64,000 nucleotides of DNA, from assembly GCA_017848855.1 (NCBI GenBank), contig JAFIHF010000071.1, positions 1 through 64,000 on the forward strand, read 5' to 3'. Positions 1-11,287 of the stretch are shown one piece after another (positions within the stretch are counted from its first letter, which is position 1; every line of letters starts with the position of its first letter). The notes beneath the pieces are model-generated. The model did no database searches. It had not been told where the DNA came from and worked only from the letters and a program-made list of their open reading frames with translations. The position numbers and the translations under genes were made by a program. The stretch comes from Rhodanobacter denitrificans. Lineage in GTDB: Bacteria > Pseudomonadota > Gammaproteobacteria > Xanthomonadales > Rhodanobacteraceae.

Positions 1-80
1 CATCCCGAACTCGGAAGTGAAACGCAGCCGCGCCGATGGTAGTGTGCACCTCGCATGCAAGAGTAGGTCACCGCCAGGGG
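1..80 (+). rRNA. rrf: 5S ribosomal RNA, 3' part
   Basis: The window opens inside a 5S rRNA. The run from CCCGAACTCGGAAGTGAAAC through GATGGTAGTGTG to GCAAGAGTAGGTC and CCGCCAGGGG matches the conserved loop B/C to 3' strand of gammaproteobacterial 5S. The first part of the gene, and presumably the 16S-23S operon, lies to the left of the window. The 3' end is set by the closing helix strand near 78-80, directly before a strong terminator. Confidence 0.93.
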
Positions 81-92
81 CTTTATCCCTCG

Positions 93-129
93 AACACCCT
101 CACCGATCCCGGTGGGGGTGTTTGTTTTT
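93..129 (+). terminator. rRNA operon terminator
   Basis: A 12-bp stem (93-104 with 111-122, one G-U pair) closes a GATCCC hexaloop and is followed by TTTGTTTTT. It sits 13 nt after the 5S end and is a classical intrinsic terminator for the rrn operon. Confidence 0.9.
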
Positions 130-203
130 GGGCGCTTGCCGTGTTCCACCGCATGCTTTGCTAACCTGCGCTCCGGTATTTGCCAGTGGAGCGGGCTTTG
201 GCG

Positions 204-1697
<1,494 letters not shown>

Positions 1698-1705
1698 AAG
1701 CCGCT

Positions 1706-1856
1706 GTAGGAGCGCACCCTGTACGCGAAAGCGAGAAGTGAGTGCAGAGAAGTGAGTGGATAGAGAAAGCAGGGCGGCGACGCGCCGCTCCTCTCTCACT
1801 TCTCACTCCTCTGCACTCACTCCTCTACCCCGTTCGCGCACAGGGTGCGCTCCTAC
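1706..1856. repeat. REP pair forming a long hairpin
   Basis: Inverted copies of the REP core GTAGGAGCGCACCCTGT lie at 1706-1729 and 1833-1856. Between them a second imperfect inverted repeat (GAGAAGTGAGTGCAGAG against its complement) and a central GGCGGCGACGCGCCG hairpin fill the space. The structure separates two convergent genes and probably acts as a bidirectional transcript end. Confidence 0.85.
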
Positions 1857-1868
1857 AGGGCGGCTTGA

Positions 1869-2804
1869 TCAATCCAGCGAATAGCCGAACTGTGCCTTGA
1901 ATTCCGCGGCGAACTGCGCGTAGTCGAAGCGCTGGTTCTGCGTGCCGGGGTGCTCGACCTTGAGCGCGCCCATCAGCGAGGCCATGCGGCCCACGGTGGG
2001 CCAGTCCTTGCCGCGCATGATGCCGAAGATCAGGCCGGCGCGGTACGCGTCGCCGCAGCCAGTGGGGTCGACGATCCGGCGTTCGTGCGCGGGCGGGATC
2101 TCGTGCGTGGTTCCGTTGGCGTGGATCAGCGAGCCGCGCGGCCCCAGCGTGACGACATAGGCCTGCACGCGGCTGGCGATCTCCGCGGCGCTCCAGCCGG
2201 TGCGCGTCTGCAGCAGCTGCGACTCGTAGTCGTTGACGATCACGTAGGTGGACTTGGCGATCATCGCGCGGAACTCGTCGCCGCTGAACAGCGGCATCGC
2301 CTGGCCCGGGTCGAACACGAACGGCACGCCGCGCGCGGCGAATTCGTCCACGTGCTGCAGCATCGCCTCGCGGCCGTCGGGGGCCACGATCGCGAAGTCG
2401 ATGTCAGGGATCTCGCGCACGTGGTTGTCATGCGCGCTGGACATCGCGCCGGGGTGGAAGGCGGTGATCTGGTTGTTGTCGAGGTCGGTGGTGATGAAGC
2501 ACTGCGGAGTGAACTGGTCGTCGAACACGCGCACGCAGTCGAGCCTGATGCCGCACTTCTCCAGGTGCGCGCGGTAGGGCGCGAAGTCCTGGCCTACCGC
2601 GGCCACCGGCAGCGGGTCGCCGCCGAGCAGCTTGAGGTTGTAGGCGATGTTGCCCGCGCAGCCGCCGAACTCGCGGCGCATCCGCGGCACCAGGAAGGAC
2701 ACATTCAGGATGTGCATCTGGTCGGGCAGGATGTGGTTCTTGAACTGGTCCTGGAACACCATGATGGTGTCGTAGGCCAGCGATCCGCAGATGACGGCAG
2801 ACAT
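1869..2804 (-). CDS. PfkB-family carbohydrate/nucleoside kinase
   Basis: A 311-residue ribokinase-fold kinase. The N-terminal ICGSLAYDTIM strand, the glycine-rich FGGCAGNIAYNL (PfkB signature 1 region) and the C-terminal DPTGCGDAYRAG (signature 2, with the catalytic Asp and anion hole) are all present. Proteins of this type are often named adenosine kinase or sugar kinase; the substrate cannot be read from sequence. The start is ATG 2804; an upstream ATG at 2891 would add an Arg/Gly-rich stretch with no family match. It converges on glpK across a REP pair. Confidence 0.85.
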   Translation of the reverse strand: MSAVICGSLAYDTIMVFQDQFKNHILPDQMHILNVSFLVPRMRREFGGCAGNIAYNLKLLGGDPLPVAAVGQDFAPYRAHLEKCGIRLDCVRVFDDQFTPQCFITTDLDNNQITAFHPGAMSSAHDNHVREIPDIDFAIVAPDGREAMLQHVDEFAARGVPFVFDPGQAMPLFSGDEFRAMIAKSTYVIVNDYESQLLQTRTGWSAAEIASRVQAYVVTLGPRGSLIHANGTTHEIPPAHERRIVDPTGCGDAYRAGLIFGIMRGKDWPTVGRMASLMGALKVEHPGTQNQRFDYAQFAAEFKAQFGYSLD

Positions 2805-3006
2805 GGTTGCGTGATTGCCCCGAATGCTGAGGATGGCGCGCGCGGCGCGACCGACAAACCCGGACCCGCAGGCCCGGCCAAAGGTTTGCATCGTAACGTG
2901 AACGCGCGTTCATGGCGAATCCGCGGATGGCGTGGCCGAGCGGGTTCGATGTGCCGGAACGTGCGCTAAATGGCCTCGCTGCAAGGCTTTCTTAACGTCT
3001 TTCCGG

Positions 3007-4123
<1,117 letters not shown>

Positions 4124-4127
4124 GTCG

Positions 4128-4439
4128 AGAGCCTGCTCGTGGCCTTCGGGTGCCCTGCGTTGCCCTTGAGTGGCCGCCAGGTGGTAGTGCGTGGCGCGGG
4201 CCTGCCTGGCCGGCAGGTCAAGCCGCGCGCTGCCGCATGGCGGCCACTCAAGGGCAACCCTTCCTCGCTCCTCAAAGCCGAGTCCATCCATGGACTCTCC
4301 CCGCGTGCGGGCCGGGTCTGTTTGCCCGCATCCCGGCGTCATCACTCGGTCGTGGACGGACGTCCACTTCCTCGTTCTTCCCTGGCCTGCGTGCAAACAG
4401 CTCCCGGCGCGGGGCACCCGAAGACCATGAGCAGGCTCT
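4128..4439. repeat. Inverted-repeat element between mreB and mreC
   Basis: A 312-bp non-coding element bounded by 28-bp terminal inverted repeats (4128-4155 and 4412-4439; 26 of 28 positions pair). Inside are a second inverted repeat (GTTGCCCTTGAGTGGCCGCC near 4159 against its complement near 4241-4260) and a hairpin with stem GAGTC/GACTC and loop CATCCATG (4280-4297), the loop type seen in other repeats of this window. No transposase is encoded. It begins 4 nt after the mreB stop and ends 4 nt before the mreC start. Confidence 0.85.
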
Positions 4440-4443
4440 AGCC

Positions 4444-5466
4444 GTGGCGCGCACGCGTGACGAGTCTTCGCCCCTGTTCGCCGGCAACGCCGCGGGCACG
4501 CTGCGGCTGATCGTCTACCTCGCCCTGGCCATGGTGCTGATGGTGCTCGACCATCGCAACGGCTGGCTGTGGCGCATGCGCTACGCGGCGTCGGCGGTGG
4601 TGGAGCCGGTGTACCGGCTGGCCAACCTGCCCAGCGCCGGCATGCGCACGCTCAGCGTGGCGTTCGCCGACCGCAAGCTGCTCACCGAGCAGAACCAGCG
4701 CCTGCGCGAGGACCTGCTGCTGGCCAATGCGCGGCTCAACCGCATGGCCGCCGTGGCCGAGCAGAACCAGCACCTGAAGGAACTGCTGGACACCCAGCGC
4801 AGCCTCGACCTCAACGTGCAGCTGGCGCGCGTGGTCGGCGTGGACCTGGGCGCCTGGCAGCAGCGGCTGGTGCTGAACCTGGGCGCGCGCGACGGCGTGA
4901 AGCCGGGCCAGCCGGTGATCGACGCGCATGGCGTGATGGGCCAGGTCGTCGAGGTGCTGCCGACCACTTCGGTGGTGATGCTGGTGACCGACCCGGCGCA
5001 CGCGATCCCGGTGGTGGTGGAGCGCTCCGGCCTGCGCGCGGTGGCCTTCGGCGCGCGCGACGGCAGCGGCATGGTGCTGCCGAACATTCCGCTGGCCGCC
5101 GACGTGCGGCCGGGCGACAAGCTGCTCACCTCCGGCCTCGGCGGGCGCTTCCCGCCCGGCTTCCCGGTGGGCAAGGTGCTCACGGTGGCGCTGGGCGCCT
5201 CCGGCATGTTCCGCACGGCACAGCTGCAGCCGGCGGCCGACCTCGACCGCAGCGAGGACGTGCTGCTGCTGCACGACCAGGCCGAACCCGCGGGTCCTCC
5301 CGCGCCGGCAGTGCCGGCCGGGCCGCCGGCGACGCTGGCGCCGGTGCCGGGCGCAGCCAGCGGCGGTGCGCCGGCGGCCGCCGCATCGACGGCCGGTCCG
5401 CGATCGGCGTCACCGCGCGCCGCTGCGACGCCAGCGACGCCCGCTGCCGCCGGGAGCACGCCATGA
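4444..5466 (+). CDS. mreC: Rod shape-determining protein MreC
   Basis: Periplasmic elongasome scaffold that links MreB with PBP2 and RodA. A short cytosolic tail is followed by one membrane helix (about residues 20-36), a coiled coil (about 75-115, TEQNQRLREDLLLANARL) and the beta-barrel MreC domain containing GLGGRFPPGFPVGKV. The last 55 residues are an Ala/Pro-rich tail, longer than in E. coli. The start is taken as GTG 4444, giving 340 aa; reading frame upstream of it belongs to the repeat element. The likely ribosome-binding AGCAGG (4430-4435) lies inside the element's right terminal repeat. The stop overlaps the mreD start (ATGA). Confidence 0.92.
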   Translation: MARTRDESSPLFAGNAAGTLRLIVYLALAMVLMVLDHRNGWLWRMRYAASAVVEPVYRLANLPSAGMRTLSVAFADRKLLTEQNQRLREDLLLANARLNRMAAVAEQNQHLKELLDTQRSLDLNVQLARVVGVDLGAWQQRLVLNLGARDGVKPGQPVIDAHGVMGQVVEVLPTTSVVMLVTDPAHAIPVVVERSGLRAVAFGARDGSGMVLPNIPLAADVRPGDKLLTSGLGGRFPPGFPVGKVLTVALGASGMFRTAQLQPAADLDRSEDVLLLHDQAEPAGPPAPAVPAGPPATLAPVPGAASGGAPAAAASTAGPRSASPRAAATPATPAAAGSTP

Positions 5467-5948
5467 ACCGCCAGCGTCTGTCCCTGTGGTGGTTCATCGG
5501 CACGCTGCTGGCCGCGCTGCTGCTGATGCTGGTGCCGCTGCCTGCGGTGCTGGAGCCGTTCAAGCCGTACTGGCCCGCGCTGGTGCTGCTGTACTGGGCG
5601 CTGGAGTCGGAGGATCGCGTCAGCCTCGGCCTGGCCTTCCTGCTCGGCCTGGGCGCCGACCTGTTCGACGGCGTGCTGCTGGGCGAACAGGCGCTGCGCC
5701 TCACCGCGCTGGTGTTCATCGTGCTGCGCTTCCGCTCGCGGCTGCGCTTCTTCCCGATGTGGCAGCAGACCCTGGCGGTGCTGGCGCTGCTGCTGAACGA
5801 CCGCCTGCTGCTGCTGGTGGTGCGCATGCTGTCCGGTGCCGCGATGCCGCCGGCGAGCTGGTGGATCGCCCCGTTCGTGGGCGCCGCGCTGTGGCCGTTC
5901 CTGTTCCTGCTGCTGGACGACCTGCGCATGCGGCTGCGGCTCCAATGA
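5463..5948 (+). CDS. mreD: Rod shape-determining protein MreD
   Basis: Small integral membrane protein of the elongasome, 161 aa (E. coli 162). It consists almost wholly of hydrophobic helices, starting with WWFIGTLLAALLLMLVPLP, and carries the family feature FLLGLGADLFDGVLLG. The ATG overlaps the mreC stop by 4 nt, which implies translational coupling. Confidence 0.92.
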   Translation: MNRQRLSLWWFIGTLLAALLLMLVPLPAVLEPFKPYWPALVLLYWALESEDRVSLGLAFLLGLGADLFDGVLLGEQALRLTALVFIVLRFRSRLRFFPMWQQTLAVLALLLNDRLLLLVVRMLSGAAMPPASWWIAPFVGAALWPFLFLLLDDLRMRLRLQ

Positions 5949-5964
5949 GACGCGAAGCGGCGAC

Positions 5965-7947
5965 ATGAAGCTGCGACGCGCGCTCAAGGATGCACGCAGC
6001 GAGGGCGAACTGTTCCGCCGCCGCGCGCTGGCCGGCTTCGTGCTGATCCTGCTGTGCCTGGCCGGGCTGGTCGGGCGCTACGTGTTCCTGCAGGTGGTGC
6101 GCTACGACGAGTTCGCCACGCGCTCGGAGAACAACCGCGTCAAGCCGATCCCGATCCCGCCGGCGCGCGGCCTGATCTACGACCGCAACGGCGTGCTGCT
6201 GGCGAACAACGTGCCCGCGTTCCGGCTCGAGGTGGTGCCCGAGCAGGTCGAGGACATGAACGCGATGCTGGCGCAGCTGGGCCGGGTGATCCCGCTCAGC
6301 CAGGACGACCTCGACGCGTTCCACAAGCAGCTCAAGCAGAGCCGCCGCTTCGAGAGCGTGCCGCTGAAGCTGCGCCTGACCGAGGACGAGATCGACCGCT
6401 TCGCGGTGAACCGCTGGCGCTTCCCCGGCGTGGACGTGGTGCCCTACTTGAACCGCCGCTATCCGCTGGGCGGGCTGTTCGCGCACGTGATCGGCTACGT
6501 CTCGCGCATCGACGCGGACGACCTCGAGCGGCTGGACCCCGCGCGCTACAAGGGCACCACCCACGTGGGCCGGATCGGCCTCGAGCGCTCCTACGAGGAC
6601 GTGCTGCACGGCACGCCGGGCTACGAGCTGGTCGAGGTGAACGCGGACGGCCGCACCCAGCGCGTGCTGCAGACGCATCCGGCCACGCCCGGCAGGAACA
6701 TCTACCTCAGCATCGACGCGCGCATCCAGAAGGCCGCGGAAGCCGCCTTCGACGGCAAGCCCGGCGCGGCGGTGGCGATCGACCCGCGCAACGGCCAAGT
6801 GCTGGCGATGGTCAGCGTGCCCACCTTCGATCCCAACCTGTTCGTGGACGGCATCAGCCACGCCGACTACAACGCGCTGACCAGCGCGCCGGACAAGCCA
6901 CTGCTCAACCGCGCGATCCGCGGCGTCTACCCGCCCGGCTCCACCGTGAAGCCGTTCGTGGGCCTGGGCGGACTGGAGCTGGGCCTGCGCCGGCCGCAGG
7001 ACACCGTGCTCTCCACCGGCACGTTCTACATTCCCGGCCAGTCGCGCGGCTACCGCGACGACGTGCGCGGCGGCGTGGGCGTGGTGAACCTGATGCAGGC
7101 CATCGAGATGTCGGTGAACACCTACTTCTACAAGCTGGCGCTGGACATGGGCATCGACCGCTTCAGCGCGTGGATGGGCAAGTTCGGCTTCGGCCGGCCC
7201 ACCGGCATCGACCTCGACGGCGAGGCCAGCGGCATCCTGCCGTCGCGCGAATGGAAGGCCAAACGCTACAAGCAGGCGTGGTTTCCCGGCGAAACGGTGA
7301 TCGCCGGCATCGGCCAGGGCTACTGGGCGGTGACCCCGCTGCAGCTGGCGCATGCGCTGGCCACGCTCGCCGGGCACGGCACGCCGTATGCGCCGCGGCT
7401 GGTGATGGCCACCCAGGCCGGCGTGGACCAGCCGAAGATCCCGTTGCCCAACCCGCCCAGCGGTCCGTCGCTGGTCACCAGCCAGGCCAACTGGCAGGCG
7501 GTGGACCAGGGCATGCAGATGGTGGTGAACGCGCCGCGCGGCACCGCCTACGGGCTGGGCAAGGGTTTCCCGTACACCATCGCCGGCAAGAGCGGCACCG
7601 CCGAGCGCTACTCGCGCCGCAGCGACGCCTACAACGAAAACAGGAACCTCGCCTACCTCGCCAGCCGCCACCGCGCCTGGTTCGAGGTGTTCGCGCCGGC
7701 CGAGGATCCGCGCATCGCGGTGGCGGTGGTGCTGGAGGAGGGCGCCTGGGGCGCTTCCTCGGCGGGCCCGATCGCGCGCAAGATCCTCGACGCCTGGCTG
7801 GCCACCCAGCCGGACGCGCCGCCGGACATGCCGCTGCCGTCGGGAGGGCTGCCGCCCCCCGGCACGTCGCCAGCCACGCCGGCGCCAGCCGCCTCGACCG
7901 GAGAGGACGAACCGGCCGCGGCGGCGACGCAGGAGACGCCGCCATGA
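5965..7947 (+). CDS. mrdA: Penicillin-binding protein 2 (elongasome transpeptidase)
   Basis: Class B PBP that crosslinks peptidoglycan during lateral growth together with RodA. One N-terminal membrane helix (about residues 19-40), then the dimerisation domain with PARGLIYDRNG, then the transpeptidase domain with the three active-site motifs STVK (in PPGSTVKPF), SVN (in EMSVNTYF) and KSGT (in GKSGTAERY). Length is 660 aa; the last 40 residues are Pro/Ala-rich. ATG 5965 follows the mreD stop by 16 nt. The stop overlaps rodA (ATGA). Confidence 0.96.
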   Translation: MKLRRALKDARSEGELFRRRALAGFVLILLCLAGLVGRYVFLQVVRYDEFATRSENNRVKPIPIPPARGLIYDRNGVLLANNVPAFRLEVVPEQVEDMNAMLAQLGRVIPLSQDDLDAFHKQLKQSRRFESVPLKLRLTEDEIDRFAVNRWRFPGVDVVPYLNRRYPLGGLFAHVIGYVSRIDADDLERLDPARYKGTTHVGRIGLERSYEDVLHGTPGYELVEVNADGRTQRVLQTHPATPGRNIYLSIDARIQKAAEAAFDGKPGAAVAIDPRNGQVLAMVSVPTFDPNLFVDGISHADYNALTSAPDKPLLNRAIRGVYPPGSTVKPFVGLGGLELGLRRPQDTVLSTGTFYIPGQSRGYRDDVRGGVGVVNLMQAIEMSVNTYFYKLALDMGIDRFSAWMGKFGFGRPTGIDLDGEASGILPSREWKAKRYKQAWFPGETVIAGIGQGYWAVTPLQLAHALATLAGHGTPYAPRLVMATQAGVDQPKIPLPNPPSGPSLVTSQANWQAVDQGMQMVVNAPRGTAYGLGKGFPYTIAGKSGTAERYSRRSDAYNENRNLAYLASRHRAWFEVFAPAEDPRIAVAVVLEEGAWGASSAGPIARKILDAWLATQPDAPPDMPLPSGGLPPPGTSPATPAPAASTGEDEPAAAATQETPP

Positions 7948-9059
7948 TCGAACTGCTGCAAGTGCGGATGCGGCGCCTGCTGCGCCGCGTGCTGACCCGG
8001 CCGCGGATCGACCTGCCGCTGGCCGCCGGCCTGCTGCTGCTGGCGGCGGCGGGGCTGGCCACGCTGTACAGCGCCGCCGACGGCGGCTTCGCCCTGGTCG
8101 GCGGGCAGGCGGTGCGCTTCGCGCTGGGCTTCGCGCTGCTGCTGCTGATCTCGCGCATCCCGCCGGCGACCCTGCGCAACTGGACGCCGTGGCTGTACGC
8201 CGGCAGCACCTTCCTGCTGGTGGTGGTGGCGGTGCTGGGCGAAGGTCGTGGCGCGGACCGCTGGCTGAACCTCGGCGTGATGCGCTTCCAGCCCTCCGAG
8301 CTGGTCAAGCTCACGATGCCGATGATGGCGGCCTGGTACCTGCACCCGCGCCAGCTGCCGCCGGGCTGGAAGGACATCGCGGTGGTGGGCGCGCTGATCG
8401 CGATCCCCGCCGGGCTGATCGCCAAGCAGCCGGACCTGGGCACCGCGCTGCTGGTGGCGGCGGCCGGCGCGTTCGCGCTGTTCCTCTCCGGCATGGCGTG
8501 GTGGCGCATCGGCCTGCTGCTGGCCGGCGCCGGCTCCATGGTGCCGGTGGCCTGGCACTTCATGCACCAGTACCAGCGCGAGCGCGTGCTGACCCTGCTC
8601 AACCCCGAGTCCGACCCGCTCGGCAACGGCTGGCACATCATCCAGTCGCAGATCGCGGTGGGCTCCGGCGGCGTGTTCGGCAAGGGCTGGATGCACAGCT
8701 CGCAGTCGCGGCTGGATTTCCTGCCCGAGCACACCACCGACTTCATCTTCGCGGTGTTCTCCGAGGAGTTCGGCCTCGTCGGCGTGTGCCTGATGATGGT
8801 GCTGTACCTCTTCATCATCGGCCGCTGCCTGTGGATCGCGATGGAGGCGCGCGACACCTACTCGCGCCTGCTCGCCGGCGCGATCGGCATGAGTCTGTTC
8901 GTCTACGTGTTCGTCAACGGCGGCATGGTCGCCGGCATGCTGCCGGTGGTGGGCGTGCCGATGCCGATGGTGAGCTACGGCGGCACCTCGGCGGTGACCC
9001 TGCTGGTGGGCTTCGGCATGCTGATGTCGATCCACGCGCACCGCAAGCGGCACGATTGA
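7944..9059 (+). CDS. rodA: Peptidoglycan glycosyltransferase RodA
   Basis: SEDS-family polymerase that makes glycan strands for lateral wall growth in complex with PBP2. The protein has 371 aa with about ten membrane helices. Conserved SEDS stretches include RFQPSELVKL, AKQPDLGTALL, FLPEHTTDFIF and the C-terminal PVVGVPMPMVSYGGTS. The catalytic-site Asp is expected in the large periplasmic loop. Its start overlaps the mrdA stop (ATGA), fixing stoichiometric coupling with PBP2. Confidence 0.96.
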   Translation: MIELLQVRMRRLLRRVLTRPRIDLPLAAGLLLLAAAGLATLYSAADGGFALVGGQAVRFALGFALLLLISRIPPATLRNWTPWLYAGSTFLLVVVAVLGEGRGADRWLNLGVMRFQPSELVKLTMPMMAAWYLHPRQLPPGWKDIAVVGALIAIPAGLIAKQPDLGTALLVAAAGAFALFLSGMAWWRIGLLLAGAGSMVPVAWHFMHQYQRERVLTLLNPESDPLGNGWHIIQSQIAVGSGGVFGKGWMHSSQSRLDFLPEHTTDFIFAVFSEEFGLVGVCLMMVLYLFIIGRCLWIAMEARDTYSRLLAGAIGMSLFVYVFVNGGMVAGMLPVVGVPMPMVSYGGTSAVTLLVGFGMLMSIHAHRKRHD

Positions 9060-9150
9060 ATCGCTGCATCTGCAAGCCTCTTTTACGCCACTGCCTGCGC
9101 CGACCTGCGTGTTACGCTTCGATGCAATCGTTGCTGAAGTCGACCAAGCC

Positions 9151-10167
9151 ATGCCCGTGAATCCCACGCCGCGCCGTTTCCGCAGCCTGTTCCCGCTTGC
9201 CCTGCTGTTGATCGTCGCGTCGTTGCCGGTGTGGGCCGACACGCATCCGGGCCAGTCCGCATTGGTGCAGGAGGTGGCCCGCGACACCGGCAAGAGTCCC
9301 GCGGCGCTCAACGCGCTGCTCGACCAGGCGAAGCGGCAGCAGGGCATCCTCGACGCGATCAGCCGCCCGGCCGAGGCGAAGCCGTGGAGCGCGTACCGGC
9401 CGATCTTCCTCACCGACAAGCGCATCGCCGACGGCGTGGCGTTCTATCGAGAGCACCGCGAGCTGCTGGAGCGCATCGGCCGGCAGTACGGCGTGGCGCC
9501 GCAGTACCTCGTGGCGATCATCGGCGTGGAGACGTTCTACGGCCGCGTCACCGGCAAGTACAAGGTGCTCGATGCGCTGGTGACGCTGGGCTTCTACTAC
9601 CCGCCGCGCGCGAAGTATTTCCGCCAGCAGCTGAAGACCCTGCTGGAGCTGCCGGACAACCAGCTCGCCGGCCCGCTGGACACGCTCGCCGGCTCCTACG
9701 CCGGCGCCCAGGGCTGGGGCCAGTTCATGCCCGACAGTATCCGCGACTACGCGGTGGACGCCGACGGCGACGGCCGCATCGATCTGCAGAACTCGCTGCC
9801 CGACATCCTCGCCAGCGTGGCGAACTACTTCGCGAAGCACGGCTGGGCGAGCGGCGGCCCGGTGGCCGCGCGCGCGCAGCCGGACGGCGCGGCGAAGCCG
9901 CTGACCTGGCAGGCGCAGCCGCAGTGGCCGCTGGAGCAGCTGGAAGCCTGGGGCTACGCGCCGCTCCAGCACCTGAACCCGGGCGAGCCGAGCAGCCTGC
10001 TGACGCTGGATGGCGCCCAAGGCCCGGAGCACTGGTTCACCTTCAACAACTTCCGCGTGATCACCACCTACAACCGCAGCCCGATGTACGCGATGGCGGT
10101 GAACCAGCTGGCGCAGGCGATCATGGACGGCGTGCACGACGCAGATCGCGTGGACAGCACGCGATGA
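9151..10167 (+). CDS. mltB: Membrane-bound lytic murein transglycosylase B
   Basis: Soluble lytic transglycosylase of the SLT-family B type, which cleaves glycan strands to 1,6-anhydro-muropeptides in the periplasm. Residues 1-28 form a signal peptide ending in WAD. The catalytic Glu lies in IGVETFYGRVTGKYKVLDAL; the later GAQGWGQFMPDSIRDYAVD is a family signature. ATG 9151 gives 338 aa and a clean signal peptide; a GTG 42 nt upstream would hide it. No lipobox is visible, unlike E. coli MltB. It overlaps rlpA by ATGA. Confidence 0.93.
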   Translation: MPVNPTPRRFRSLFPLALLLIVASLPVWADTHPGQSALVQEVARDTGKSPAALNALLDQAKRQQGILDAISRPAEAKPWSAYRPIFLTDKRIADGVAFYREHRELLERIGRQYGVAPQYLVAIIGVETFYGRVTGKYKVLDALVTLGFYYPPRAKYFRQQLKTLLELPDNQLAGPLDTLAGSYAGAQGWGQFMPDSIRDYAVDADGDGRIDLQNSLPDILASVANYFAKHGWASGGPVAARAQPDGAAKPLTWQAQPQWPLEQLEAWGYAPLQHLNPGEPSSLLTLDGAQGPEHWFTFNNFRVITTYNRSPMYAMAVNQLAQAIMDGVHDADRVDSTR

Positions 10168-11069
10168 ACCTGTGGCGCGGCCTGGCCTTGCTGGCGGCGG
10201 CGCTGGCGCTGGCCGCCTGCGGCGGCCGCCATGCCACGCGGCCCACGGGCACCGCCGCCGCGCCGCCGCCCGCGCACCGCGGCTGGTTCCACCGCGACGA
10301 CACCAGCCTGCCGCAGGACCGCCGCTACGGCGACAAGGCCGACAGCTCGCCCAGCAGCCCGCCGCCGGCCTTCATCTACACCCAGCCCGAGCCGGTGCCG
10401 AAGGCGGAGCCGCGCTCGCCGTACGGCAACAAGTCGCCGTACAGCGTGCTGGGGCAGAGCTACCGCGTGCTGCCCAGCGCGCGCGGCTACGACGAGCGCG
10501 GCATCGCCTCCTACTACGGCAACAAGTTCCACGGCTACAAGACCTCGAATTTCGAGGAGTACGACATGTACAAGTTCACCGCCGCGAGCAAGGTGCTGCC
10601 GCTGCCCAGCTACGCGCGGGTGACCAACCTGGCGAACGGCAAGAGCGTGATCGTGCGCGTCAACGACCGCGGGCCGTTCCACGAGAACCGCATCATCGAC
10701 CTGTCCTACGCCGCGGCGGTGCGCATCGGCATCTGGCCCAAGGGCAGCGGCCTGGTGGAAGTGCAGGGCATCGATCCGTCCGCGCCGGGCGGGGAACCGC
10801 CGCCGCCGCACACGGTCACAGCCGGCACCGGCTCGCCGGGCATCTACCTGCAGGTGGGCGCGTTTTCCGACCCGGCGAATGCCGAGCGGGTGGCCGCGCA
10901 GCTGCGCCAGGCCAACTTCGCGCCGGTGCAGGTGGAGCAGGTTCAGCTGGATGGCCGCACCATCCGCCGGGTTCGGCTCGGCCCGCTGGAAAACGTGGAC
11001 CGCGCCGACCAGCTGACCGCCCGCATCGAGCGCATGGGGCTGCCGCGGCCGCAGGTCGCGGTAGACTGA
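10164..11069 (+). CDS. rlpA: Septal ring lytic transglycosylase RlpA (lipoprotein)
   Basis: Outer-membrane lipoprotein that cleaves denuded glycan strands at the septum. The signal peptide ends in the lipobox LAAC (Cys20). A Pro-rich linker follows, then the double-psi beta-barrel domain (IASYYGNKFHGYKTSNFE, VRVNDRGPF) and a C-terminal SPOR domain (YLQVGAFSDPANAERVAAQL) for binding denuded peptidoglycan. 301 aa. The start overlaps the mltB stop, so the pair is probably co-translated. Confidence 0.94.
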   Translation: MNLWRGLALLAAALALAACGGRHATRPTGTAAAPPPAHRGWFHRDDTSLPQDRRYGDKADSSPSSPPPAFIYTQPEPVPKAEPRSPYGNKSPYSVLGQSYRVLPSARGYDERGIASYYGNKFHGYKTSNFEEYDMYKFTAASKVLPLPSYARVTNLANGKSVIVRVNDRGPFHENRIIDLSYAAAVRIGIWPKGSGLVEVQGIDPSAPGGEPPPPHTVTAGTGSPGIYLQVGAFSDPANAERVAAQLRQANFAPVQVEQVQLDGRTIRRVRLGPLENVDRADQLTARIERMGLPRPQVAVD

Positions 11070-11205
11070 GAGTTTGATTTTTCAAACTCTCAGTCCGGCC
11101 ACGGATGGCCGGTCGCGAATCAGTCATGCAAGTGACTGATTCGCGGAGGTACGTACGGACATGTGCCGGACGTGCCGATGGAAAATTCCGCACGATGCGG
11201 AATTT
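11068..11205. repeat. Chain of four hairpins downstream of rlpA
   Basis: Directly after the rlpA stop come GAGTTTGA-TTTT-TCAAACTC, CCGGC-CACGGATG-GCCGG (11095-11112), a 13-bp perfect stem around TGCAAG (about 11115-11146), and a 13-bp stem around CGA (GGAAAATTCCGCA with its complement, about 11179-11207). The first hairpin overlaps the rlpA stop codon. No T-run follows any of them, so a simple intrinsic terminator is not evident. Confidence 0.8.
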
Positions 11206-11287
11206 TCCACAGGCTTCGAGCGGTGTTTTTATCCCTTGACGGCGTCCGCCGGCGCCGTGTTGCAACCCATTTGGACCACAGACCACG

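Noticed and set aside
6054-9059. A 1001-codon plus-strand frame through mrdA
   Set aside because: Only its last third is a real protein (RodA from 7944); the rest is an Arg/Ala/Gly-rich out-of-frame reading of the PBP2 gene.
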